NCBI RefSeq assembly: GCF_964204645.1
Contig: NC_134035.1
Location: 8,060,501 to 8,124,500 of the forward strand
DNA length: 64,000 nucleotides
DNA from: Tubulanus polymorphus
Taxonomy: Eukaryota; Nemertea; Palaeonemertea; Tubulaniformes; Tubulanidae
Reading direction: 5' to 3'
Shown here piece after piece: positions 10,747 through 21,700 of the stretch. Position numbers and translations under genes: made by a program. A model generated the notes under the pieces. It searched no databases, was not told where the DNA came from, and saw nothing but the letters and a program-made list of their open reading frames with translations. Position 1 is the stretch's first letter. Each line of letters begins with the position of its first letter.

Positions 10747-11318
10747 GTAAGTAGTAATTAACAGATTAGATCGTTGTATAGATTATGTAATTACAAACAA
10801 TGAATTTAGCACAATTTGATTGAAAAAAGTAAACCATGATGCTCACCCATCCGAACGAGAAAGTGAACTGAAATGAAGACAAGTTCTGAACTGTGTCTGT
10901 GAATCTATCTAAACTGATTTTTTCGAAAGATAAAAAAGAGAGGTGTCACTGTCTCATATCTTTTTCAAGTTCGATGAATCCAATAAGTTTTCAACATGAT
11001 AATCATTAATAAGACCAGGGACAACTAAAGCTGTGTATACTTTTTCGTGGGGCAGGGTGTAGTAGGGGGGCGCAGGGCGTTAGCACAACGGTGAAAGTAT
11101 GTTGCTCAGGCTCAGAGTCAGGAGGAGAAGGTGGAATATTAACTATCATTTAAAATTAGTATCGAAAATTGTTAATTTACTACGATTCATACGAAACCCT
11201 GGATAATTGTCTCCAAAAGAAAAATTGGAACTCTTGCAAGGAATTAATAAACCAGCGATTGCTAGATACTGCTATACGCTGTGCAAGCACAGAGGAGTCC
11301 TGATCACTGCAACCGGCT

Positions 11319-11897
11319 TTAACCCTTTTGCTGCGTATGACGAACTGGACTCGTCATTAAATTGACATTTGATGTGTGTATGACGAGCTAAGCAGTAGGC
11401 ACTATAGCAGTAGTCATCACCTGTAGGCCTATATCAGACAAACTTAGTTTTGATTTGGTCTGAAAGAGGGCGACACTGTCACCAGTTGGTGGGGCGTACT
11501 CTTTTATGACCTCCGAAGTCTCCGTCCAAAATCTCTGGTTAGCTCCACACAAAATCCGAATCATACCACCTCGACAGAAAGGAGGTTTCGGAGACTCCAA
11601 CAAGTCACGTGACCAATATAACAGAGTACGATTGGAGGCAAACGGATTCTCCGATCTGATAAAAGAGTACGCCCTTAGGGTGGTTGGCCGGCTGGTAGTG
11701 CCCGGCTATGGCTTATTGCATGTGCTATGCTTTTGCATTCTCATGGTGGTCGGAATTTAAAGATAATATTTCTAGTTACTTTCAGCGAGGAAACGTCATA
11801 AAATGAATAAGGCCCCAGTCAGAAATATGTCGTTTTATTTTAAATTGCTATAATTTTTCGACCCGGGGATCACCACAATTCGCAGCGAAAGGGTTAA
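11319..11897. mobile_element. 579-bp piggyBac-like non-autonomous element
   Basis: TTAA lies at both ends (11319-11322 and 11894-11897). The terminal inverted repeat reads CCCTTTTGCTGCG inward from the left, and CCCTTTCGCTGCG on the opposite strand from the right. TTAA target duplications with CCC-starting termini are the hallmark of piggyBac elements. There is no transposase ORF. The right end stops 19 bp before the first base of the TSSC4 coding exon, so the element lies against the acceptor and its polypyrimidine tract. Confidence 0.75.
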
Positions 11898-11926
11898 ATC
11901 CATCTATTACTTTCAGACTAATCGAT

Positions 11927-12814
11927 ATGACATCGAAAAAAGACGACGCTAAGGATCGGGACGTGCCGTCGTTCGCAATCGCCGGTGAAAGTAGTTCTTT
12001 TAAATCGAAAACTGATTCCATCTTTGGCTGTTTAGACGTGTTGGAAAAAAAGCATTCGGCCGTCGAAAAAGTGAGGGATAAACACGGAGTGGATACTAAA
12101 TTCTGGAAAAGTGAGCCGGCTGCCGAGCCGGTTCAGAGTACAAATCGTCGACCAAATCATCATCAATCGTCGAAACATATTGACAGTAATCGTAAGCATA
12201 CGCGATCAGTGTCTCCCCCTATATCGCGTCGAAGCAACAAATCTGGTCGAGATGATCGTCCGTCGAATCGTGGCTGGTCGGCCGACGATTTCAAGGTTCC
12301 GTTCTCGAGGCCTCCGCCTCCTCCGCGATCGAGGAACGTTCCCGGATTTCGCAAAGAGCCGGAAAAATGGAAAAAATATACGTTGAGCGACGTCGGTTCA
12401 GATCAGTTAACGGATCGCGCGAACGCTAAAGCCGCGTTCGGGTTTTTAGATGAACTGCGTAAACGTAGACAGTCCGAGTTGACGGATGGCGGCGACGACG
12501 ACCTCGAATCGGGCGATCAAAAAATCACGTTCAAAAAGCCAAGAATTGCGAAATCACGAGCGGCGCCGTCTGGTAGCGGTATTTCCGATGATAGTAGCGG
12601 TAGTAGCGATTGTAAAGATGGCGCTGTTGGCAATGCGACGCCGTTCGTTTACGGGGGCGGAAAAATCGTGCAGGCCGAATATCAGGTTGGCAAACATTCG
12701 GAGAAGACGAAAAAAATGACGAGCGCTAAAGCTAAACCTGTCGCCTCTTCCGATGTTGTTTCTCTATCGCATTTAATGGATGATGATGATGATGAAGATG
12801 AGAGTGATGACTAG
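11927..12814 (+). CDS. TSSC4: TSSC4 homologue (U5 snRNP assembly factor)
   Basis: A single coding exon of 295 residues begins 10 bp after a splice acceptor (TTTCAG, 11911-11916). Family landmarks, in order, are: SIFGCLDVLEKK near residue 31 (vertebrate DIFDCLE); a long basic Ser/Arg/Pro-rich linker with a PPPPPRSR run; the central block VPGFRKEPEKWKKYTLSDV (about 138-156), matching the vertebrate PDYVAHPERWTKYSLEDV block; an AAFGFLDEL helix; and ITFKKPR near 200. The C-terminus is a run of acidic residues (DDDDDEDESDD). The protein is mostly disordered. In vertebrates TSSC4 binds PRPF8 and helps assemble U5 and tri-snRNP particles in the nucleus. The identification rests on these short conserved blocks. 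Confidence 0.8.
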   Translation: MTSKKDDAKDRDVPSFAIAGESSSFKSKTDSIFGCLDVLEKKHSAVEKVRDKHGVDTKFWKSEPAAEPVQSTNRRPNHHQSSKHIDSNRKHTRSVSPPISRRSNKSGRDDRPSNRGWSADDFKVPFSRPPPPPRSRNVPGFRKEPEKWKKYTLSDVGSDQLTDRANAKAAFGFLDELRKRRQSELTDGGDDDLESGDQKITFKKPRIAKSRAAPSGSGISDDSSGSSDCKDGAVGNATPFVYGGGKIVQAEYQVGKHSEKTKKMTSAKAKPVASSDVVSLSHLMDDDDDEDESDD

Positions 12815-13524
12815 ATGCGATGTTGTCTCGAGCATTTTGATCGACATACTAATTTAAGAATAGAACCTTGATCCCTTGTCACTGGATTTTACGGAGTAAA
12901 CTCAGTTTCCCTTTGAGTTGATTGTCACTGTATTTGTCGCTAGTGTGCGATGGGCTTAAATACATTAACTGTAGTAAAACCGCAGTATATCATATACCGT
13001 TTGAATGGTAACACGTTATGTAACTAAGAACGAGATTTTCAAAAAGGGGGTGCTCTGCTGTTACATCCCTGAGAAAATTTTGAAAAATTTGTCTTCATTT
13101 TCACGCATTCTGAGCGTTTTTAGGCACTGCTTGATCGTCTCATATATTTAAAACGTACCAGTGTTTTTAAAATTAGCGTTGAAAAACTGAAAGGAAATTT
13201 TCCGATGGAGGGATGCTATAGCGCCTAAAGCAGCCCCCTAGTATAGGAGCCTAAGTAGTGTCTGCTGTATAGGCCTATATGTAAATGTTAATGAGGTGAT
13301 GATTGAGTCTGTTTGTTATAAGCTATATTTTGTTATATCTAGTATGAGATTGGCCTAGGTTAGTACATCCCCTATGGGTCGACTGAGTGAGCTCTTTGAT
13401 GAATGAACTGCTACTATGAACTCTTCTTTTGAAACATCTAGTGAAAAACTTCTATAAAACATGTGTGAACATTTCGCTTGGACTTTCATCTGTACATCCG
13501 GAAACTGTATATTTCATTTATATC

Positions 13525-13530
13525 AATAAA
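13525..13530 (+). terminator. Polyadenylation signal of TSSC4
   Basis: AATAAA lies about 710 bp after the TSSC4 stop, in an AT-rich context and before the GXYLT gene on the same strand. It is the first canonical hexamer after the stop that I noticed. Confidence 0.5.
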
Positions 13531-13604
13531 GTAAAAATGTAAATCGTCATCTTTAAAAAATCGATCTTTCTTATCACATGTGGCTGTGTTTGACCTTTTG
13601 AATA

Positions 13605-13771
13605 GGGATCATCAATTAATTACGTACGCATAAAATTTGAATTTTTCAACCCCCTCCCCTTCTGTACGCAAAATCGGCCATTTTTTCGTATACATTAAGC
13701 ATTAGCCTACAGTACGCAATTGCACTGACCCCTCCCCCTCCCTAATGCGTACGTAATAAATGAATGACCCC
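13605..13771. mobile_element. Short inverted-repeat element of the ACGTACGCA family
   Basis: The left end starts GGGATCATCAATTAATTACG and the right end is complementary (TACGTAATAAATGAATGACC). The same termini, in a longer element, occur at 39504-40228. The interior is C/T-rich with no ORF. The remaining 12815-14348 interval, between TSSC4 and GXYLT, shows no gene. Confidence 0.6.
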
Positions 13772-14348
13772 ATATTATTAGCTCCAATGTGACCGAAGGA
13801 GTTTATGTGTTAGCGTAATCTCCATAAGCTACTAGTGCTACTAGAGTTTTCATGCAATCTTTCTGAAACATGATATCTGTAGATGAGGGAAAACAGATGT
13901 AGATGATATTGAGCTGTTATTCTGATTTGTCCTCTAGGACAATTGCTCCCTGGAAAATACCCCCTGATATCATTTAAGTCCTACAATTTGGTTGTATAAA
14001 GAGTACGATAGATTCGGTTCAAGCTGCATCTTTTGGGTCTAAAATGTGTCCCTCCTGAGTGATACTCAGTAATCCCTGTTCCTGAAACTGGTACATCGGT
14101 CGTCTATCCAACAGCGTTTGTCAATTTTCTAGTTTAGCGCTTAAACAGCATTTCTTTGCTGTTTATTTCAGATGGATTTGGCACTATTTGGAATCGACTG
14201 ACTTCATCTGTCATAGCCAAAACATGTTAGCGGATTCACTGTTCACATCGATACTACACGTTAGTTTCAAAGCCTTTCATATCTGATGTGTAAGCTGCGA
14301 CGTTAGTGACTGAACAGCGCACTGTCATCTTGGAATCTGTGATAAAGG

Positions 14349-17039
14349 ATGAAAATACGGAGGAACAAGAAAATGCTGTTCAAAATCGCGCTAACGTTGA
14401 TTCTAGGCCTGGCCATAGCTACTTATTTTCTGATGAAATACTCGCACATTGATGAGTTTGATAAAGAAACTGTTATTCTCGCTGGCAGTGAAGATCCTCC
14501 AGTTGTAACTAAAGATAATTCAATGATTCACTTTATGGAAAAAGAACATATGAAGTAAGTTATCATGATTAACCCCTTAATCGATACAATGATTCATCGG
14601 ATATAACAAATATAGAATTTCGTCCCGAGTAGGAAAATTTTATACTGAATATAACGAAATATCGGTCATAACGAACAGTTTTTCTGGTCCCTTGAAGTTC
14701 GCTTTAACGAGGTTCCACTGTATGAAAAAATTCTTTTCAGAATTCCCGTCGATAAGAATGTGGTGCATCTTGCTGTCGTCGTCTGCGGAGAAAGATTTGC
14801 TGAAACTATGGTTTTGTTGAAATCTGCTGTTGTGCTCACCAAAAAAAAGTTATATTTTCATATCATCGCCGAAGATGAACTGCACGACAAATTTGAAACT
14901 GCTGTAAGTTATTTAGCCACATTAGTAACCGATTAGATTTTGGGTCCTGAAAGTTCAAGGTCAAGGGGTTAGCAGCTACGAGTTTATATAGCCGTTCTTG
15001 GATTTGTTCTTAAAGAATACCTTCAGCGTTAGGCCATTGAATAAGAAAAGTTTAAGAAACACAGCTGAGCTATATCACCTAATAGGCTGCTTCTCTTTTT
15101 TTCTCACTTTTCTAGTTGAAACATTGGCCTGCTGATATTAAAGCGCGGCTTCACTTCACAGTTTATCCGCTGTCGTTCCCGAAACAAAATACAGACGAAT
15201 GGAAAAGATTGTTCAAACGTTGCGCATCGCAGAGACTATTCTTACCTGTGAGTAGAGTTCTAACCTAATGGTTGTAGTGGCCGAGTAGTTTGAGCTGCCA
15301 TTTGGTTGATTGTCAATCCAGGGTTCACGGGTTCAAATCCTAGTCCAGGTTTTTGGTTGAAGGTTTTTCTCCGGTCTCTCTCCCCTTCATTTCAAAAATA
15401 GAAACAACAAACGGACTATCAACACCCTGCTTGCCCTCGGTGGGTTGAGGGTAAGAAAATATTTTTAACTTTTAGCCACCTTTTGGTCAATTTTTCAGTC
15501 AATGCTGCATGATGTTGATACTGTTTTGTACGTAGACACGGATACTCTATTCGTCACGTCATTAGATGATTTTTGGAATCATCTCGAGGCGTTCAACAGC
15601 ACTCAAATAGCGTCGATGACGGTGGAAACCGAGAATGCGGCGACAGGCTGGTACAACAGATTCGCTCTACATCCGTACTATGGAGAAACTGGTAAATTAT
15701 ACTATTTCCTAGGGAAGTGAGTTCAAAGAGTACGTACCCCAAAATCTCTGGATTGTTCCAAAAATTAGAAGCCTCCCTCGAACAGAGGTACGTACTTTTT
15801 GAACGCTCTCTTAGGCTAGGATGTCATTCTTTCTAGTCAATGCTTCATTTTCTCAGCAAGGGAATGAGAGACATTTTGAAAATATGCTACAACAAACTTC
15901 AAGGCCCAGTTTTGTGGACTGGTATCAACTTTACCGGGGGTTAACTCAATTCATTTGCAATTGTGATAACCCCCAGGGCTAAAGTTTATACCTGTCTATA
16001 AAACTGGATGATAATTTGTTATATCTAATTAGAAAATCGTTTCATTTTTGATTCCTAGGTTTGTCATAGCTTCATCTGGTAGAATGTTGTATGTACTACA
16101 GTCGTTTATTAACTTGTATCTTAACTGATTTATTTAGGAATGAATTCCGGTGTTATGTTAATGAATCTCACTCGAATGAGACAAGTCAGCTGGGAACAGC
16201 GAATGCAGCAATTTTATTCTCAATACAAATTCAAAATAGTTTATGGCGACCAAGATCTCATCAATATATATTTTAGCCAATATCCAGGTATGCAAGTACA
16301 GTAGAACCCGCTTAATACAAAATATCTGGGTCGAGTGAAATCTGGTTTATGGTAAAATATCATATCCTACTTAGAGGAAAATGTAATTAATAATACATTG
16401 GTTAGATCAAATTCCGAATTCTCATCTGCATTGAGTGGGTTAAATTGTTGTACTGTCCAATTGCTCGACATCAACTGGATTTGATATTATAATGATAGAA
16501 AATAATTCCATTTTTTGATAAAACGCTGCTTTTTTTATCAATAGACCAAATCTATGCAACTAGTTGCGAGTGGAACTATCGTCCTGATCAGTGTATGTAC
16601 ATCAATGACTGCAAGAGCAAAGATAACATTCGCGTTATCCACGGTAGTAGACGGTGTTTTCATAATGAGAAACAACCTGCTTTTAAAGCTGTTTACGATG
16701 CATTCAAATACGTAAGTTTAGTATAAACTTTAGTATCTAGCCATTGCCTCCGATGGGTACCAGCAATAAATATTGCAAAGTCCAAATGCTCCAGTGTAAA
16801 GCAGCTTATGTAGTTTCAATCTTACATCATACTTTCATATTTTCCAGTACGAATTGGGAAGCGAAGTAACTACGAATCTGATCGATGCGATAAAAACGAA
16901 TCTGCTCGACACACAAGAGACGAATTGCGGTAAAGTATCCCATCTATTCTATAAAAATCTCGAGGACCATATAGCGCGAATACGAAGCGATGCTACGAAT
17001 CATTTTGAAGAAATCGAACAAAACAGGACAGAAAGATAA
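14349..17039 (+). CDS. GXYLT1: Glucoside xylosyltransferase (GXYLT family)
   Basis: Seven coding exons join in phase: 14349-14554, 14741-14903, 15116-15247, 15499-15691, 16138-16287, 16545-16711, 16848-17039 (400 residues). It is a type II Golgi membrane protein with a short basic N-tail and a TM at about 9-28. The GT8 catalytic domain starts at VVHLAVVVCGERFAETM. It has FHIIAEDELHD, CASQRLFLP, the metal-binding DTD (180-182, in VLYVDTDTLF), FNSTQIA, GWYNRFALHPYYG, MNSGVMLMNLTRMR, GDQDLINI, WNYRPDQC and KQPAFKAVYDA. All of these match vertebrate GXYLT1/2, which add xylose alpha-1,3 to O-glucose on Notch EGF repeats and so tune Notch signalling. Which vertebrate paralogue is closest cannot be told. 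The intron after exon 3 carries a tRNA-type SINE. The introns before exon 2 and before exon 6 carry Tigger-like pieces. Confidence 0.93.
15268..15445 (+). repeat. tRNA-derived SINE
   Basis: An A box (GTGGCCGAGTAGTTTGAG) and a B box (GGGTTCAAATCCTAG) resemble a tRNA-Ser/Leu head. They are followed by an unrelated body with GGTTTTTCTCCGGTCTCTCT and a 3' part ending near GGTTGAGGGTAAG. It is in a GXYLT intron, same strand, and has no function visible. Confidence 0.6.
16297..16457. mobile_element. Tigger/pogo-like MITE
   Basis: TACAGTAGAACCCGCTTAAT on the left and GTGGGTTAAATTGTTGTACT on the right are inverted termini of the pogo/Tigger type. It is about 160 bp, with no ORF, and lies in the GXYLT intron before the exon at 16545. 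A related right end (TTAACGAGGTTCCACTGTAT) lies at about 14703-14722 in the first intron. Confidence 0.5.
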
Positions 17040-17191
17040 ATGCGTGTACCGGTAGAGCAATTACTTAAATATCACGGGTGAACTGCTGTAATAGGTTTAT
17101 ATACATTTCAATCAGAGATTTTGTTGTTAAGTCTAGATCAGTCCATTGTAATATATCTAGGCTGTATTTTGAGATTAATAAGTACACGTAT

Positions 17192-17491
17192 AATAGCCGC
17201 AATCACACGGGAAGATGATATAGCCCGGGCGAAATTGGCACAGATCAGGCCCCGATTCAAAATTGGCCTGTGCGCCTAATTAGAGAGAGTGTTCATATGT
17301 AAACCACTCGCTTGATACTAAACAATTACGGAATCTGTAGCAATTCATATGCAATAATTTAACCAGTGCTAAAATTTGGCTTGGGCCTGGTTCAACGTTT
17401 TTAGTCGGGCCAAATTTGGCACCCGTATGAACGGTTCGTTTCGGGCCATAATTTGTCACCGGCCAAAATTGCTCGCATGATCGCGGCTTAT
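17192..17491. mobile_element. Inverted-repeat element in the GXYLT 3' region
   Basis: The left end TAGCCGCAATCACACGGG and the right end GCATGATCGCGGCTTA are imperfect inverted repeats. The interior is rich in AAATTGG/GGCC patches. A similarly ended element (CAGCCACGATCACACTATG) lies at about 62750-63090. There is no ORF of note. Confidence 0.45.
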
Positions 17492-17815
17492 GTGGTCGGT
17501 CATTGGTCATTTATCAAAAGCCTATTGAACAGTCCATTGCAGAGAACTAAGATTGCCCTTGTCAGTCATTTAAAAGTTTTACTGTCTCCAGATATTACTG
17601 TGTTGTATGTAAATCTGTTATTTGTTTACTGGGCTGCTCTGGTGACCTTTGATCTATGAAGTCCTTTACCTTGCTTATAAATGTATTTTTATATGATTTT
17701 TGCATTTATTCAATAGGATTTAAATGTATTTGTAAATCAGACTTGTACCATATATACTTTCCACCGTTCTAATCGGGAACTATTACGGTAATATTATTGT
17801 ACGATCTTGTTGTCA

Positions 17816-17821
17816 AATAAA
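17816..17821 (+). terminator. Polyadenylation signal of GXYLT
   Basis: AATAAA lies about 780 bp after the GXYLT stop. The 3' UTR would include the inverted-repeat element at 17192-17491. Confidence 0.5.
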
Positions 17822-18782
17822 ATATCAATGCTACTTAATTTTCTTTTCACAAATGTTGTTCAACTGAGTCAAGGATTTTGTGCAAGGGCGTCAAACATCA
17901 TATACTAGGATTTATGAGTGGCTGTATTCATCCGAGTTCCAACAGATATGGGAAAATCATGGAATTTGGATTCATTTCATGAAAATCTAGGAATTCGATT
18001 TTTGATGTCTTGTTGTTCATGTGACGAGTGCCACAAGGAAACTCTTGATAAGAAACCGCTCGCACTAAGAATATCTTGTAATCGATTCATTCAGTTAAAA
18101 CATTACAACCACCTATAAGTTACAAAGATCTTTGCAGGGGGAGCTTGCCATTTCCAAACTATAGTTCCGTTCTGCTGCTATCCGTCGTATCAACTACTAA
18201 CCAAAGCAATTATCGTTTATTGAGCAATCAGTTGCATTTTTATAACACTGGCAGAGCGGGCGATCTTCAGAGAAATGAATACGAAATTGAGAGGAGAGGT
18301 TACCCCTTTAAAAATCCTTTATGGAGAACTGTGTTCGATCAAAACAAACAATAGACTTTATGTACACTATACATATTCAGTTGAGCTATTATTTATTTAC
18401 TAAGTTACAATTTACACCTAATCGACACATGCATTCACTCCTACTTTTACATGCAAATATATACAATACAAAGGATTCGTTGTGTTCAATTTTGTGTCTA
18501 GAATCCTAAAACCATAGTTATCTCTCATTGTCCAGCCTTCTGGATAAGAATTACAATGGTTTTCTTCACTGTAACTCGATATGCGTATGTCACCGAACAG
18601 CACAAGCCAAGTTCTTTTACGATTTGTCTACACCATATTGATGGTCTTGAAACATAATTAATGATTCATATAAACATGACAGACCATTGTAGTTTGTAAA
18701 TGCCCTGATTATCTTTTGTTGTTATCTATGGCAAGTCGACAGCACTGACGCCACAAGCAACGCCTCTATTGTTCATCGATAA

Positions 18783-21700
18783 CTATTTTGCATTTTGCGA
18801 CGGCGGTTTCATATGAAACAGAGTGTAATCCAGTTCCTGACGTAGAACTCCGGTGAGAACAAACTCGGCGTTGTAAACAGCTGCAGGGGAAAAAAGAGAA
18901 TTGGATTATACTAATGACATACTGAGTTTAATAGTAGTCGATCCGTGTACACTGTAGATAATTGAAGAAGTCCACCTGATGATAGCTGTTAGTCGATAGC
19001 TGAAACGTGGTTTCGTTATTTCATATAGAATTCAAATTGTGGGACTTGGATTATTTACCGAGTTAATTGATCTCAAATCTCAATTTCTAACATCAAATTC
19101 TTTAACCCTTTCAGTGCTGGCTAATTAATACCCTAGTGCTGAAGATAATTTGAAAATTCTGAAAAATTCCACCCTAGTGTGTTGAATGACGGGAATAGCA
19201 CTGTAGTGCGTCTACACCCTGGTGCGGTATATCGTTAGTTACTAATATTTCATTATGTTTGACAGGTGCTGCCATCTTTCAAGAGAGATAATTAGTTATT
19301 ACTAATTAAATCAATACACCGCAGTGCGGTGTACTAGCAAAATCCATCACTAATTCGTACACCGCACTGCGGTGTAGACACACTGAAAGGGTTAAGGAAA
19401 CTTTCAGGGAGAAGTCACTTATTGGAGTCAATAGAGTCATCAATGTAATGATCATTTCACCTACAACGACTCAAGTGAGTTTGACTGTAATACCAATGGC
19501 CTATCTGTTTGTTTCAATGCTCTTCATATATGAAACATGAAATGGTTCCAACACTACCGAATGAGTTGACGTTAACCTCGAACACTTACGTAGTCTACGG
19601 TGGAACATATCGATCAGAAGTTGGCGATCGTTGTCACAACCGATTACAATAAACGCCGGAAAACCCTACAAAAAAACACCGAACACGCTACTATATGGTA
19701 TGATACAAATAACAATCAAAATATAAATTCTCGAGATATTGTCGTGTAAAACTTACTCTGGGAGTTCGCTGCATTGCGATCGCCCGTACAGACGGCCTAC
19801 GGTTGACGACCGTACCGCCGGCGCTGATTACGATATCGCGTATTAAAGGCTTCCCCGGATCGGTACTCGGCGTGATGTAGAACGTCATATCTTTGAAAAG
19901 CGGCCTCATTCGAGCTCGTCGCAACGATTCCGGGATGTCAATACTGTACATAGCCTCGGCTTTGTCGTCTCGTAATGTAAATGGCACCTCATCTGAATTG
20001 AATGAGAAAAATGTTCATTCAGTTGCGACAACCAACCGTGTTCATTTATGTTACCCAAGTAGTTTCAAGTTTAAGCGGGGAAGTAAATTGAACAACTTTA
20101 AGATCAGGGCTCGGTTTCATAGAGTATCAAAGTTATCCCTAGGGATAACTCCTCAGTCTGGGTAACAACCACCATAGTAACAATAAGAAACCATGGTTAT
20201 AACTGACGAATTTCAAAATTTTCCCAGGGGTATGACTGCCCCGATGAAAATATGTAAAATTCACCGATTGAGTTTTCTTCCGAGGCGTCTCCTTTATCTT
20301 AATCTAATACACATAAATTCACAAAATATTCCCAAGTTAACATGTTAACACACACCGATAAATTCGCCTTTTTCGGCACTTTTCTCAATCCACTCGGTGT
20401 TGACTATGTGTCGCACAACGCTGATCGCTGTCAGGAATTTACAAGTTCTCACCAGTTCATTCGCGACGAGATGCGTAGGGCATTTCGCTTTATTCGTAAT
20501 CGAACCACCGAGCTTCTCAACTTTCTGAAAGAACGAGCAATACGGATTAGCCAGTCCCTTTTATAGGAGTCATTCATTTTTTACGTAAGCATCCCTCACT
20601 GATGGAAATATGATGGCTTTGGAAATAACACTTTAACCGCCACCGAAGCCGTGGCTATTCATGATATATAGGACTGCATTTTCAAACTCAATGATAACTG
20701 ATGTCCAACTGCCTTCACTCTTTGTACAGCGCTTCAAGCCGTTTATAAACCTTTTCGATTGAACTCATTTAGCAAAACAGAAGATTCTTCTTGGTAGAGG
20801 ATTTTCTAGCGTCACAGAGATGAAATAATTGACTATTGAAAGGTAACGTTGATAATTCCTCTTCAGGAAGAGGAATTGTGGAAGCGCAATCGCAAAGGAC
20901 CTAAACATGTACAGATACAGATCATCGAAGATTGTTGTTACACCGCACTAACCTCCACAAGGTCTGATAACAGAGTTTTGTTGATACCGGTCATCAGTAT
21001 CAGCGGTTGATTTCCGTGCACTTCGTCTTGGCCTTCTTTGATGCATTTGTCAATGATCGAGTCGAGTTCACTTGTCGGAGATAACCTGATGAGCAGACAA
21101 TTCAAACAATTATAGTCATTCTCTCTTATCGATGGACAAAGTAAACAAAATTTTGACACATTTTCTGAGAGCTCAAACCTAGGAGCTGTGTTATTTGAAT
21201 GTACAATCAACTCTCGATAATCCAGTCCTATTTATTAATAGATAATCATATCATGAAACTTTTTAACTTATCCATAGAAAATTAGCAAGCCCAACTGGAG
21301 ACTACTGTACTAACTGACCACTTTCCACCCATTTACAAATCTCCCAAGTTTTCCCGGAATTTATTCATGTGATTACACAAAATTCCCTGGTGAATCAAGA
21401 GAAACTTCAAGGTTTTAAAATGTTACAATTCATTTTTCACTGAATACAGCTCAAGAAACACAGTCTATAGCATTATCTGAATTCCCTGGGTTTTCAAAGT
21501 TTTTGGTAAAAATTGTCAAATTCACCAAGTTTTCCCTGATTTTTTTCTTGATTTTTCCAATTCCCTGAGTTTATACCAGGTCAGAGGCCACCTTGGATTA
21601 ACCAGAGTTGACTGTAGAAGATTGCGCTTAACGTACTTGACTCGTTTTGCGGCTGGTTCATCTTCGAGTTGATCAGCATCTTTACGTTTGTTGGCAGCAG

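Larger units (their letters stand above)
17040..18782. other. Convergent 3' regions of GXYLT and PAXIP1
   Basis: An AATAAA for GXYLT lies at 17816-17821 (plus strand). A minus-strand AATAAA (TTTATT at 18392-18397) about 390 bp beyond the PAXIP1 stop is a candidate end of PAXIP1. No other gene is seen, and short frames here have no recognisable content. Confidence 0.5.

Noticed and set aside
11506-11760. Open frame inside the 579-bp piggyBac-like element
   Set aside because: It is too short and has no transposase motif (no catalytic aspartate blocks seen).
15268-15345. Possible functional tRNA in the GXYLT intron
   Set aside because: The A and B boxes are present but the arms do not fold, and a SINE-like body follows. 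It was called a SINE.
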